A stretch of DNA of 64,000 nucleotides from Verrucomicrobiota bacterium (GTDB lineage Bacteria; Verrucomicrobiota; Verrucomicrobiia; Limisphaerales; J093): assembly GCA_012517065.1 (NCBI GenBank), contig JAAYVR010000015.1:1-64000 (forward strand). Direction: 5' to 3'. Position 1 is the stretch's first letter; each line of letters starts with the position of its first letter. This document shows, piece by piece, positions 9,112-18,584 of the stretch. Position numbers and translations under genes: made by a program. The notes beneath the pieces are model-generated. The model saw only the letters and a list, made by a program, of their open reading frames with translations. It searched no databases and had not been told where the DNA came from.

Positions 9112-12100
9112 CTACTTCGGGGCAGCCCCAACGCTCATCTGTCCGCGAAAACTGACCGTTACTTCATCGGCAGAGTCCGGAATGTCAAGGACCATTGTGT
9201 TCCCTCCCGGCCATCTGACCATCAACCTCCGGTTTGCTCTTGCACAGGCAAGCACCTGGACAAATCCATCTTGTGACCAATAACCCGAACCGGCGTGAAT
9301 TTCACGGGCAGGACCGAACCTGTTGCCCGAGCCGAGGCGGAGCACGGCGCCGATTGCACTTGGGTTTCCTGGTGGCCCGGCGAGCTTCACGCGCAGCCCG
9401 GGTTGCGCACGGACGTTGTGAAAAAGCCGGGTTTGATTGCCGTTTTGAGTCACCACAAGGTCAACCCGCCCGTCGCAATCGTAATCTGCCACGGCGCTTC
9501 CGCGCTGCTCGCCATAGACCTGCACGCCGCTTTCCTGCCCCGGGACAGGTTTAAAGCCGCCGCGACCATCCCCTTTGAGCCACAGGCCGCGCCCGGCATC
9601 GCATCGCGGGACCTTCGCGTGCGTGGCAAAGAAGTTCTGACTCAAGAAAGCATCTTCAGCACCGTCGCCATCGAAATCGGCGACACACGCCGCGAACGCG
9701 GCGGCGAACTGTGCTTCTGGCGGCAATGCGACGAGCTCGAAACGATTGGTCCGGTTCAGGAAGACAACCGACGCAAGAGTGGTCGCACGGAGTGCCGTGG
9801 CCTTGGCGAAGCCGGCGCCCAACAAATCTTGGACAGTGGCGCGCCCGTAGGCCGCATGCGTTGGGAACCGCTCACGCACGAATGGCAATGCGGTGCTCAC
9901 CGCATGGAGGTCGCGCTCAGGAACAGGTTTGCCGGAGAACGGATCGATTGTGGCCTCGATCATGTCGATTTCGCCGCTGCCGTTGAAATCGCCGTAGTAC
10001 AACATGTATGGCGATTCAGGTGAGGCGCGATACGGGCTGTTGAGCCCCCAATTGGTCGCAATGATATCCATGCTGCCGTCGCCGTCGAAATCGCCGGCGG
10101 CGACACCGTTCCACCAGCCTGTGTGTTTGTCCAATCCGAGTGCGGCTGTGATTTCGGCGAGCCTGCCATGATTGTTTTTGAACACGCGGACCGGTCCCCA
10201 TTCGCAAGCAAGGACCAACTCGGGCCATCCGTCGTTGTCGAGGTCGGTCCAAATCGCGCCACTGACCATTCCTGCTTTCTCGAGAACAAGGCTGTTGGTG
10301 GTGTCGAGCGCGAGTTTAGTTCCCTGAAGACGCCATATTTGAGACTTCGGAGGGGCCGGGTAACGGCCGGGCAGACATCGTCCGCCGACGAACAGCTCGA
10401 GTTGACCGTCGTTGTCGAAGTCTGAAAGAGCCATCGGGCCGACGCTTGAATCGGATGCGGGAACAACACCTTCGGCACGCGATTCGCCGAATTTGAGCAG
10501 CATCACGGCGTGGCCGTCAACAGCGTTGTCTTCGTAAGTCGAGCAGCCAACCAGAACGATGGCTTTGCCGTCATGGCCGGGCCAGCCCAACAACGATGAT
10601 TGATCGCGGATTGCGACAAGGTTCCACGGCGGGTCATTCAATCGAACAAATCCGCCTTTGCCCTTGTTCAAGAAAGCTGCCAACTCTCCGCCTTTTCCGC
10701 TCCCGATCAAAAGGTCTTCCCGGCCGTCGGAATCGAGGTCGCACCATGCCGCCCCGGGGCCGAGCTGACCGAGCCGGCGTGGCAGGAGAGGCTGTCGCGC
10801 AAAATCGTCGAAAACATTCTCATTGTGCCGGTGGTTAATAAGGCCGCTCACATCTTCAAAGTAAGGCTGTGGATTGGACCCTGACGATGACCGGTTTGCG
10901 GCTGACTGGATTGCACTCGCGGATTCTGTGCCGGGAGAGTTTTCCTGGGTAATTTCGTAAAGGCAATTTGCGTGCGCGTTGGCGACGACGCTTCGTGTGC
11001 CATCGCGCCACGTGACCTCGATTGTGAGGGTTTTGTTGGTCGCGCCTGCGGCAAAAACTCTGAGCGCCTGGTCGCAAGACAGGTAACGCCCACCGCACAT
11101 CATTTCCTGAGCTTGAACCGGCACGGCGCCGCCTTTGAGAACAATGCGGGCGCCGATCCCGGCGGTGTTGGGCGGTTTCCCCTTGAGTTTTACGGCAACA
11201 CGCGGTGCGCTGCTTTCATTTCGGTAAAGCCCAAGAGCGCCATTCAGATAATTGAGAACCAAATCGAGGTCGCCGTCGTTGTCGAGGTCGGCAAGGGCCA
11301 TTCCGTGGGCGACGCCGACCTGGTTGAATCCCCATTCGTTGCCGCACTCGACGAACCTGAGGTTGCCCTGGTTTCGGAACACGAGCTTGCGCTGGGCAAG
11401 AGGCGACAGCATGAGCAGTTTCCTGGGGATCATATGACGCGGATAAGGCCCGGCGGCCTGAATACGGGCTTGGGCATCAAGGTCCTGGGTGTCGTACATG
11501 TGGCCGGTGGCGGCCAGGACATCTTCGAACCCGTCCAGATCGACGTCGAGGAACAGGACCGACCAATTCCATTCCGAGTTTTCGAGGCCGGCATAGTGAG
11601 CAATCTCAGCGTAGGTACCATCACCTCGATTCCAATGCAGGACAGTTCGGTCCAATTGCGGTCTGTCGTCGAACACGCCGACTTCGATCGAGTAAGGCGC
11701 CATGCCTGCGATCTGCATGAGTCGCCGGCCGCGGTCGATGCTGGTCATGTCGGAAATGAGTATGTCGTCGTGGCCGTCTCGGTCCACGTCTGCGAAGTCA
11801 ACCGCCATCGAGAAAGTGGCCGTGTGCCTGATTGCGAGGCGGGGCATTGCTCTGAATCTGCCGCGGCCGTCGTTTATCCATGCGCGGTCGGGAGAGTGAA
11901 AATCGTTGCAGACATAAAGGTCGGGAACGCCGTCGCCATTGATGTCACGGAACGCGGCGCTCAGTCCCCAATCGCGCGGCGCTTCCTTGAGCGGCCTGCC
12001 GTCTTCGTCAAGAAACCTGCCGCCCGTCCACGAGACCGGGCGGAAATGTCCTTTACCATCGTTGATGTAAAGGAAATGCGGTTCACCATGTTCGAGCACG

Positions 12101-12798
12101 CGGCCGTCTGGGGTGAGTTCGAGGCGGCCACGTTCTTCCGGCGGTATCATGCGGCGCCCACCAACATTCAGCAGGGCGAACCCAGTTGTGCGGACGGTAT
12201 TGGTTCTGTAATTGGTGACGTACAGATCGAGGTCGCCGTCGCCATCGATATCTGCCACGGTACTCGTCATGGCTCCTCCGAACCATGCGAGGCCGGCATC
12301 ATCAGCTTTGGTGAAATGGCCGTGGCCGTCATTGAGAAAGAGTCTTGTCCCGGTGCCTATTCCGTTGATCAGCAGATCGAGGTCGCCGTCCCCATCGACG
12401 TCTGCAAACGTTGCGCCGGTCGAATAGTTGCCCGGGAAAAGGAGGCCGGCGGCTTCGGTGACATTGGTGAACCGCCACCCGCCGAGATTGCGATACAATG
12501 CGAGTGGCTGTTCGCAGGCGCACACGAACAAGTCGCACAAGCCGTCACCATCAACATCGCCGAGCGCGACACCCGAGCCATTGAGTCGAATCTGGTTTTC
12601 AGCCGCGTGATCGGGCGAGAGAGTGTTCGTGAACCAAACGCCGGTGGTTTGCGGAGGCATCAATGTGAAGCCCGCTTTGCTGGTCGGTGCGACATTCAGT
12701 GTTTGAACGCGGTAACCGGGCGCGGCCTGCGAGGAGACAATGGAGCCGAGGAAGAAAGCCAGCGTGACAAGCCCGAGAAACGCGGTGTCCATTGTCAT
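9112..12798 (-). CDS. Giant secreted FG-GAP/VCBS protein with two UnbV/ASPIC domains (CRTAC1-like)
   Basis: I start it at the ATG at 12798 (MTMDTAFLGLV), which gives a clean signal peptide ending near SSQAAPG and a mature exported protein. The track start at 12873 overlaps the upstream gene. It has about 1228 residues in two similar halves. Each half has FG-GAP/VCBS repeats rich in Ca-binding D-x-D-x-D-G motifs (DVDGDGLCDLFV, DLDNDGDLDLVL, DFDGDGSMDII) followed by a UnbV/ASPIC domain (GIGARIVLKGG...CGGRYLSCDQ and IGAVLRLGSGN...GSGYWSQDG). This is the CRTAC1 layout, duplicated. A propeller surface scaffold is likely, with unknown partner. The paralogue at 14437-18345 shares the same plan, so an old tandem duplication is likely. 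Confidence 0.88.
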   Translation of the reverse strand: MTMDTAFLGLVTLAFFLGSIVSSQAAPGYRVQTLNVAPTSKAGFTLMPPQTTGVWFTNTLSPDHAAENQIRLNGSGVALGDVDGDGLCDLFVCACEQPLALYRNLGGWRFTNVTEAAGLLFPGNYSTGATFADVDGDGDLDLLINGIGTGTRLFLNDGHGHFTKADDAGLAWFGGAMTSTVADIDGDGDLDLYVTNYRTNTVRTTGFALLNVGGRRMIPPEERGRLELTPDGRVLEHGEPHFLYINDGKGHFRPVSWTGGRFLDEDGRPLKEAPRDWGLSAAFRDINGDGVPDLYVCNDFHSPDRAWINDGRGRFRAMPRLAIRHTATFSMAVDFADVDRDGHDDILISDMTSIDRGRRLMQIAGMAPYSIEVGVFDDRPQLDRTVLHWNRGDGTYAEIAHYAGLENSEWNWSVLFLDVDLDGFEDVLAATGHMYDTQDLDAQARIQAAGPYPRHMIPRKLLMLSPLAQRKLVFRNQGNLRFVECGNEWGFNQVGVAHGMALADLDNDGDLDLVLNYLNGALGLYRNESSAPRVAVKLKGKPPNTAGIGARIVLKGGAVPVQAQEMMCGGRYLSCDQALRVFAAGATNKTLTIEVTWRDGTRSVVANAHANCLYEITQENSPGTESASAIQSAANRSSSGSNPQPYFEDVSGLINHRHNENVFDDFARQPLLPRRLGQLGPGAAWCDLDSDGREDLLIGSGKGGELAAFLNKGKGGFVRLNDPPWNLVAIRDQSSLLGWPGHDGKAIVLVGCSTYEDNAVDGHAVMLLKFGESRAEGVVPASDSSVGPMALSDFDNDGQLELFVGGRCLPGRYPAPPKSQIWRLQGTKLALDTTNSLVLEKAGMVSGAIWTDLDNDGWPELVLACEWGPVRVFKNNHGRLAEITAALGLDKHTGWWNGVAAGDFDGDGSMDIIATNWGLNSPYRASPESPYMLYYGDFNGSGEIDMIEATIDPFSGKPVPERDLHAVSTALPFVRERFPTHAAYGRATVQDLLGAGFAKATALRATTLASVVFLNRTNRFELVALPPEAQFAAAFAACVADFDGDGAEDAFLSQNFFATHAKVPRCDAGRGLWLKGDGRGGFKPVPGQESGVQVYGEQRGSAVADYDCDGRVDLVVTQNGNQTRLFHNVRAQPGLRVKLAGPPGNPSAIGAVLRLGSGNRFGPAREIHAGSGYWSQDGFVQVLACARANRRLMVRWPGGNTMVLDIPDSADEVTVSFRGQMSVGAAPK

Positions 12799-12844
12799 AC
12801 GGAACAAACGAGATTTTGGCTTTACACAGTCCAAATGCACGCAA

Positions 12845-14440
12845 TCACCTCGTCTGGTCCTGAGCTGCAGCACGCAGATTATTTCTAAGGATGAGCAAGG
12901 AAGGCCCTTCCTTTTTCCATCGCTCCTGTAGTTCGGCTGTGGTTCTGAACGGCGTCATGTACGCGGCGCCGAGGACAATATCAATGTCGCCGTCGCCGTC
13001 CAGATCGCCGATGCCCATTGTCAACCAACGCCCGCGCTCGCAATCGGTGAATGTATGAGCGTCAAACACCATGTTCCCGCGGTTTTCAAGGTAAACGAAG
13101 CTTTCTTCCGGGGAGCGGTCGTAATCGGGAAAAAAAGAAATCGCCGCGATGTCCAGATCACCGTCTTGATCAAAGTCAGCGGCTTTGACGTCATAAGCGC
13201 CGTTGAGCGGGTAGAAGAACGCCTCGGTAAAATTCCATTTTCCGTCGTTCAGATAAATGCGAATGCCGTGATAACGTTTCGGTGGGCAATCGAAATCGCC
13301 CATGTCGCCGTTCGCCGTCAGAATATCGAGGTGCCCGTCGCGATTGAAATCGGTCAGTTGCATTCCGACGTTTCCCCATGTGGGCGAGTGCTTGATTGGC
13401 CGAAGCTCGGTGAAGTCTCCGTTTCCCTCGTTTCTGTAGATATAGACTCCCTCTTTGGCCTGGGCGACCAATGCAACGATGTCAAGTCTGCCGTCCTTGT
13501 TATAGTCAACCAGGCCGCACCGAGTGGGCCCGGGCTTGTCCAACAAAACATGTTCCTCGTAACCTGAGCTGCCCGTGATTTCGTACCATGCCAGCTTTCC
13601 GGAAACGCCTGTCAGGTTGCCGTAGCTGCACACCACAATGTCCGGCGCGCCGTTGCCCGTGAGGTCGCCGACAGCGCATTCGATCGGGCGCACCAAACCT
13701 GTTATGATATCACGGACCTGGACGAATTGAACGCCTCTGCGGGTGAACAGTGTTATTTTGCCCAAAGGCCGGTCATCGGGCACGACCATCCCGATCTGAG
13801 TCCCAAGCCAACTGCCGTCTGGCAACTGGATCAAGTCCGTCAGAGTGCTGTCCACCTTTGTACTGGCCATGCCCTTGCCGTTCTTGTTCAGGACGTCCAG
13901 GCTGCGCGTAAGAGCATTACCGACGTAAATCTGCTGTGTCTCAGGGTCTATTTTGACCATCGTTGCGTAACAGATTTGCCGTCGGTATTGCGGGTCTTCG
14001 ATGGTAAACAGCTTCAAGTCGCGGCGAATTGGCGCACGCGGCCCTTGCGGAATCGCCTCCGCAGGCGCTGTCTGAAAGTAATACTCCCAAACCAATCGCC
14101 ACTGTGAAAGCGCCTCGCGTTCTTCTTCAGACCTTGACGGGTCCAACTCCGACATCCGCGCGTTTCTGTGCATCAGCGGGAAAACGTTCTTTCGCCATGT
14201 TGCTGAGTTGTGTTCGTCCGGTTTCGGCTGAACATGGCAAACAGAACAGTATCGCGCTGAAAGCTCACGCCCGCGTTCGATGTCGGTTTGCTTCCCGCTC
14301 TTGGCGGATTCTTCACCGGCACAAACCGGCCGAACCACAAACAGCAACGGCAAGCCCGTCGCAAGAATAGCCACAGCAAAGCGAATTGCATTCACTGCAA
14401 GAGTGCGGCCGTCCGTCCCAATCAAAACAGCCTTGTTCAT
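12845..14440 (-). CDS. Secreted c-type cytochrome domain fused to FG-GAP repeats
   Basis: This protein has 531 residues. A hydrophobic segment (FAVAILATGLPLLFVV, about residues 21-36) acts as a signal or anchor. One haem c site, CSVCH, lies at residues 65-69 in a short mono-haem domain. FG-GAP repeats with D-x-D-x-D motifs follow to the end (DYNKDGRLDIVAL, DFNRDGHLDILTA, DFDQDGDLDIAAI, DLDGDGDIDIVLG). The start ATG overlaps the stop of the preceding giant FG-GAP gene by four bases (ATGA), so the two are translationally coupled. It lies between two CRTAC1-like paralogues, which suggests one surface complex. The function is unknown. The sequence shows a haem site and a calcium-dependent propeller. 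Electron transfer is inference. Confidence 0.85.
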   Translation of the reverse strand: MNKAVLIGTDGRTLAVNAIRFAVAILATGLPLLFVVRPVCAGEESAKSGKQTDIERGRELSARYCSVCHVQPKPDEHNSATWRKNVFPLMHRNARMSELDPSRSEEEREALSQWRLVWEYYFQTAPAEAIPQGPRAPIRRDLKLFTIEDPQYRRQICYATMVKIDPETQQIYVGNALTRSLDVLNKNGKGMASTKVDSTLTDLIQLPDGSWLGTQIGMVVPDDRPLGKITLFTRRGVQFVQVRDIITGLVRPIECAVGDLTGNGAPDIVVCSYGNLTGVSGKLAWYEITGSSGYEEHVLLDKPGPTRCGLVDYNKDGRLDIVALVAQAKEGVYIYRNEGNGDFTELRPIKHSPTWGNVGMQLTDFNRDGHLDILTANGDMGDFDCPPKRYHGIRIYLNDGKWNFTEAFFYPLNGAYDVKAADFDQDGDLDIAAISFFPDYDRSPEESFVYLENRGNMVFDAHTFTDCERGRWLTMGIGDLDGDGDIDIVLGAAYMTPFRTTAELQERWKKEGPSLLILRNNLRAAAQDQTR

Positions 14441-17400
14441 CGTCTCAGTGTTTCAACCGTGCCATCTTTTAGCACTCTGATTTCACGCGCGCCAAGCGGA
14501 ACGGCACTTTCCGTTAAGCCGTCGCCCGGCCACCGGACTTGAACGCTCGCGGGCGTTGACGGACAACCCATCACCAACACCGGGCTGTCCTGCGACCAAT
14601 AGCCGCTGCCGCCGTGCAACTCCCGAGCCGGGCCCCATCTGCCGCCAAACCGCAGCCTCACAACAGCCCCGATCCCGCACGGATTCCCTTGGTCAAGCTC
14701 TACTCGCACTCGCAAACCGGGTTTCGCCGACGCATTCTGAAAAAGCTTCGTCTGGCCGTTGTTCTGGCTCACAGCGAGATCGACCCGTCCATCCCCATCA
14801 AAATCGCACAACGCAGCGCCGCGCTGTTCGCCGTACACAATCACGCCGCAGTCATGACCCGGAACCGGCTCCAAGTTGCCGCCGCCATCGCCACGCAGCC
14901 AAAGTCCGCGCCCCGAGTCGTACCGCGAGGTGTCGAGATCAACCCCGAAAAAGTTCTGACTCAGAAATACATCCTCGTTGCCGTCTGCGTCAGCATCGCC
15001 GATGCAAATTCCGAACGCCGGGGCAAATTGCGCTTCCCGCGGAAGCAGGCGCACTTCGAAATGGTCGCCTCTGTTCAGAAGAACCGTTGATTCCAGCCAC
15101 AGCGCTTCGTGCACTCTTGCGCTGACGCGCCATTCTCCCAGCACATGGTCGATCCCCGAAGTTGACCATGCGTGATGGGTCGGGAAACGTTCTCCCATTT
15201 GCGGCAGAGCCCGCATCACCGCATCCAACATCCGCTCAGGACAAAACTGTTTGAGCTCGGGAACAAAATGGGTTTCAAACAGCTCGACGGCGCCGTCCTT
15301 GTCAAAATCTCCGAAGTACACCCGGAGCGATGCGCCTCGCCAGCGCTCGTATCGGGTGTTTTGGCCCCAATTCGAGGCGAGCAGATCGAGCCGCCCGTCA
15401 TTGTCAAAGTCGCCCGCGCACACGCCGGTCCACCAGCCGGTCAATTGATCAAGGTTCGTCAGCGTGACCCCGCAGAGCACAGCTTTGCCGTCGGCAAACT
15501 TGAGTTGCGGGTTTTGCATGCCGGCCTGAGATGCGATTGCCACCCGCGCATTCCATCTGGTCAGTTTCCCCTTGTCATTTCTCAGAATGACCAACGGCCC
15601 CCACTCACAGGCCAAAACCAACTCAGGCCAGCCATCTCCGGTCAGATCAGTCCAGATCGCTCCGCTAACCAATGCGTCTGGCAACTCCTGCGCGTTCACG
15701 TCGTCGAGTGCAAATCCTTCCTCTGTGCCCTTGAGGATAACCGACCGAACCGGCATGGGATACTTACCACCAATCACACGAGCGCCAATGAATAGGTCCA
15801 GCTTCCCATCACAGTTGTAATCGGCAACAGCCAACGGCCCGTAAGCCGGTTCACCCAAGCCCAGAACAGGCACCATCCCACTCGCGCCCAGCCGCACCAC
15901 GCCGGGTCCATTGGTGGAACAATCTTCGTAGTTCGAGAATGCCATCAACAATTCGCCATGCCGCAGTCCGGCCATCCCAGCGGTGTCCCTGTCAACCGGT
16001 GCCGTCAACACCGAACTTGTCACGCGTTCGACTTTGAGCGCAGGTGAAATCCGATAAACGCACACCTGCCCGCCCCGGCCGCTTCCGATGACCAACTCGT
16101 CGCGGCCGTCTTTGTCGATGTCCCACCATGCAACTCCAGGTCCGAGCTGGCCGAGCTTGCGCGACATCAGAGGCTGGCGCTCAAAATCGTCATACGCCGC
16201 ATCATGATGTACGTGGCCGAGTTTGTCGCTCACATCCACAAAGTGAATGCGCGCGACGCCTGCCAAATCCGGGGCAGCGGACTTGTCTGGGGCCTTTCCT
16301 CGGGTTCTAACGGAAGCCATTTCTGAATGCGAAGATTCAGGGCGCGGCTCGACGACCTCCACGAGGTGGTTCGGCGGGACGTTTGAAATGACGGTCAAAA
16401 CTCCGCTCGGCCATTCGACCTGCACTTTCAGGGACTCTGCGGTCCCGGCAGCAAAAGTGCGCTGGGCATGGTCGGATGAACAATACCGGCCGCCGCAAAC
16501 GATCACCTGGCTTTGGGTCACTGGTCCGCCCAACACGGTAATGCGCGCGCCAATGCCCGCGGTGTTCGGAGGACGGCCACGGAGTCTGATACCGATCCGC
16601 GGCGCTGCAGAGTCATTCCGGTACAGAGCCGCTGCATTGTTCAAATTGTTGACTGCGAGATCGAGGTCGCCGTCGTTGTCCAGATCGGCAAGGCAAATGC
16701 CCTGCGAAATCGTGGTTTGATCAAACCCCCATTCATGACTGCACTCGGCGAATCTGAGGTTGCCCATGTTGCGGAATGCAATGTTGGGCGTGTAAAGGGG
16801 CGGGTAAATTGCACGCAGATGCAGTTCTTCCAGCGGGGTGAGCTTGCGCCTCGCTTTTTCGGCCATGATACGGTTCATCGAATCGATATCCATGTTGTCT
16901 CGGACAAACCCGTTTGGGACCAAGAGGTCCTCGAAACCATCGAGGTCAACATCCAAGAGAACCGGGTTCCACGACCACTCGGAACCTTCGATGCCGGCGT
17001 ATTGGGCAATCTCGGCGTAAGTGCCGTCGCCCCGATTCCACAATAGCGTGTTCCTAGGATACTGCGGCCGCGCCATCACGTCGAAGACCGGGGCAAGTTC
17101 AGCTCTGAGGATATTGCATTGGGTGAGGCGCCGCTGATGCCCAAAAGCAAGCATGTCTAAAACAACAAGATCATCGTGCCCGTCGCGGTCGAGGTCCGCT
17201 GCATCAACCGCCATGGACGCAAGGCTAGTTTGGCGGATTGCAAACCACGGAGCCAATTTGAAATTGCCGCGGCCGTCGTTCAGCCACAACCGGTCCGGGG
17301 TTCCAAAATCATTGCAGACATAAAGGTCCGGCGCGCCGTCACCATTCAGATCGCGAAACAGCACTGACAATCCCCAGTCGTGCGGAGCCGCGGTCAGCGC

Positions 17401-18345
17401 CCGCCCGTCCTCGTCCATGAAACGCCCGCTCGTGAACGGCACACCCGTGAACCCGCCACGACCGTCGTTGAGGAAAAATGCGTCTGGTTCGCCCAATTCT
17501 TCATGCCCGAACTTGCCCCGCCCGCCGGGGGCGACCTCGAACTTGAATCGGAATCGGTTTGTCCATTCGGGGTCTGTCAGTGGCCGGCCGTTGATGCTGG
17601 TGACGAGCCACTGATCGTTGACCCGCTTGATCCCCCATCGCGCGCCCGGCATGTCAGTGAGGGTTGATACACGGTAGTTGGCAATGTACATGTCAAGGTC
17701 GCCATCACCGTCTGCGTCGGCCAAACCTAAAGAGGTGCCGGCAAACCCGTTGTTCAGCAATCCAGCCATGGTGAATCGCCCGTGCCCGTCATTGGCGAAA
17801 ACCCTGGTGCCTCCGCCAATCGAATTCACAACGAGGTCCAAATCGCCATCACCGTCAATATCAGCGAAAGCCGCGCCAGTACAATCCAACCCTGCGACAC
17901 TCACCCCCGCTTGTTCAGTCACGTTGGTAAAGCGCCACCCGCCAAGGTTCTTGTAAAGCTGATTGTCCGAGTCTTTCAAACCGCAGAAATACAAATCGCA
18001 CAGGCCATCGCCGTCGATGTCACCCGCCGCGACGCCGGCGCCATTTGGCAGGATCTGGTTTGTGAGATGCCGTTGCTCGGGCAGCAAATTTGTGAAGCAA
18101 ACACCTGTCAGAGCCGGTGGAAGCAAAGTAAAACCGCCCTTGGGTGTTCCCTGCGGATTCAGTCGCGCGATCCTGTGCTGGCCAAGCTCGACCCAGTTCA
18201 GGTGACTTGTTTGGCCAACAGCCAGGTTTGGCGCCGCCCACAGAAGCAGCAAAAGCAACGCCGCCCTCCGAACCCAGTCATTTTTCTCGATGGAGGGTTT
18301 GGGCGCCAGGTTCCACGGCAAATTGAATTGGCCGATCCGGGCCAC
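14437..18345 (-). CDS. Giant secreted FG-GAP/VCBS protein with two UnbV/ASPIC domains (CRTAC1-like), paralogue
   Basis: With 1302 residues this is the first gene of the minus-strand operon. The start is a GTG at 18345, and no better in-frame start is obvious. A hydrophobic run (AALLLLLLWAAPNLAVG, about residues 28-44) is the signal peptide. Two halves each carry FG-GAP repeats and a UnbV/ASPIC domain (GIGARITVLGG...CGGRYCSSDHAQ and IGAVVRLRFGG...GSGYWSQDS). It shares long stretches with the paralogue at 9112-12798, for example DGDGLCDLYFC versus DGDGLCDLFVC and NLGGWRFTNVTE in both. The family is abundant in Verrucomicrobia and Planctomycetes without an assigned role. Calcium-stabilised extracellular scaffolding or carbohydrate binding is inference. 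It diverges from the polysaccharide export genes across a 239-bp gap. Confidence 0.88.
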   Translation of the reverse strand: MARIGQFNLPWNLAPKPSIEKNDWVRRAALLLLLLWAAPNLAVGQTSHLNWVELGQHRIARLNPQGTPKGGFTLLPPALTGVCFTNLLPEQRHLTNQILPNGAGVAAGDIDGDGLCDLYFCGLKDSDNQLYKNLGGWRFTNVTEQAGVSVAGLDCTGAAFADIDGDGDLDLVVNSIGGGTRVFANDGHGRFTMAGLLNNGFAGTSLGLADADGDGDLDMYIANYRVSTLTDMPGARWGIKRVNDQWLVTSINGRPLTDPEWTNRFRFKFEVAPGGRGKFGHEELGEPDAFFLNDGRGGFTGVPFTSGRFMDEDGRALTAAPHDWGLSVLFRDLNGDGAPDLYVCNDFGTPDRLWLNDGRGNFKLAPWFAIRQTSLASMAVDAADLDRDGHDDLVVLDMLAFGHQRRLTQCNILRAELAPVFDVMARPQYPRNTLLWNRGDGTYAEIAQYAGIEGSEWSWNPVLLDVDLDGFEDLLVPNGFVRDNMDIDSMNRIMAEKARRKLTPLEELHLRAIYPPLYTPNIAFRNMGNLRFAECSHEWGFDQTTISQGICLADLDNDGDLDLAVNNLNNAAALYRNDSAAPRIGIRLRGRPPNTAGIGARITVLGGPVTQSQVIVCGGRYCSSDHAQRTFAAGTAESLKVQVEWPSGVLTVISNVPPNHLVEVVEPRPESSHSEMASVRTRGKAPDKSAAPDLAGVARIHFVDVSDKLGHVHHDAAYDDFERQPLMSRKLGQLGPGVAWWDIDKDGRDELVIGSGRGGQVCVYRISPALKVERVTSSVLTAPVDRDTAGMAGLRHGELLMAFSNYEDCSTNGPGVVRLGASGMVPVLGLGEPAYGPLAVADYNCDGKLDLFIGARVIGGKYPMPVRSVILKGTEEGFALDDVNAQELPDALVSGAIWTDLTGDGWPELVLACEWGPLVILRNDKGKLTRWNARVAIASQAGMQNPQLKFADGKAVLCGVTLTNLDQLTGWWTGVCAGDFDNDGRLDLLASNWGQNTRYERWRGASLRVYFGDFDKDGAVELFETHFVPELKQFCPERMLDAVMRALPQMGERFPTHHAWSTSGIDHVLGEWRVSARVHEALWLESTVLLNRGDHFEVRLLPREAQFAPAFGICIGDADADGNEDVFLSQNFFGVDLDTSRYDSGRGLWLRGDGGGNLEPVPGHDCGVIVYGEQRGAALCDFDGDGRVDLAVSQNNGQTKLFQNASAKPGLRVRVELDQGNPCGIGAVVRLRFGGRWGPARELHGGSGYWSQDSPVLVMGCPSTPASVQVRWPGDGLTESAVPLGAREIRVLKDGTVETLRR

Positions 18346-18584
18346 TGCAGAACTGATTCTGCGCTCAAATCCTCAACGAGTCAATGCCGCCCCGGCAAAG
18401 TTCAAACCACAATGTTCACCCTTCAACTTTCAACGCGGGAAATGAAGAGGCATATGGACTGAGAATGCAGCGGGCGAGGCCATTCGCATTGCAAAAGCGC
18501 AGTCCAGACAGTTTGTCTTCGATCCACCAATCGGTTGTTTTGGCTTGCAGAATTTGTGAAAACTGATGGAATACCGGAGGATCA

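Noticed and set aside
10972-12888. 638-residue plus-strand ORF opposite the FG-GAP gene
   Set aside because: It is the antisense of D-x-D-rich coding sequence, which reads open on the other strand. It has no recognisable domain, and the minus-strand frame has clear FG-GAP motifs.
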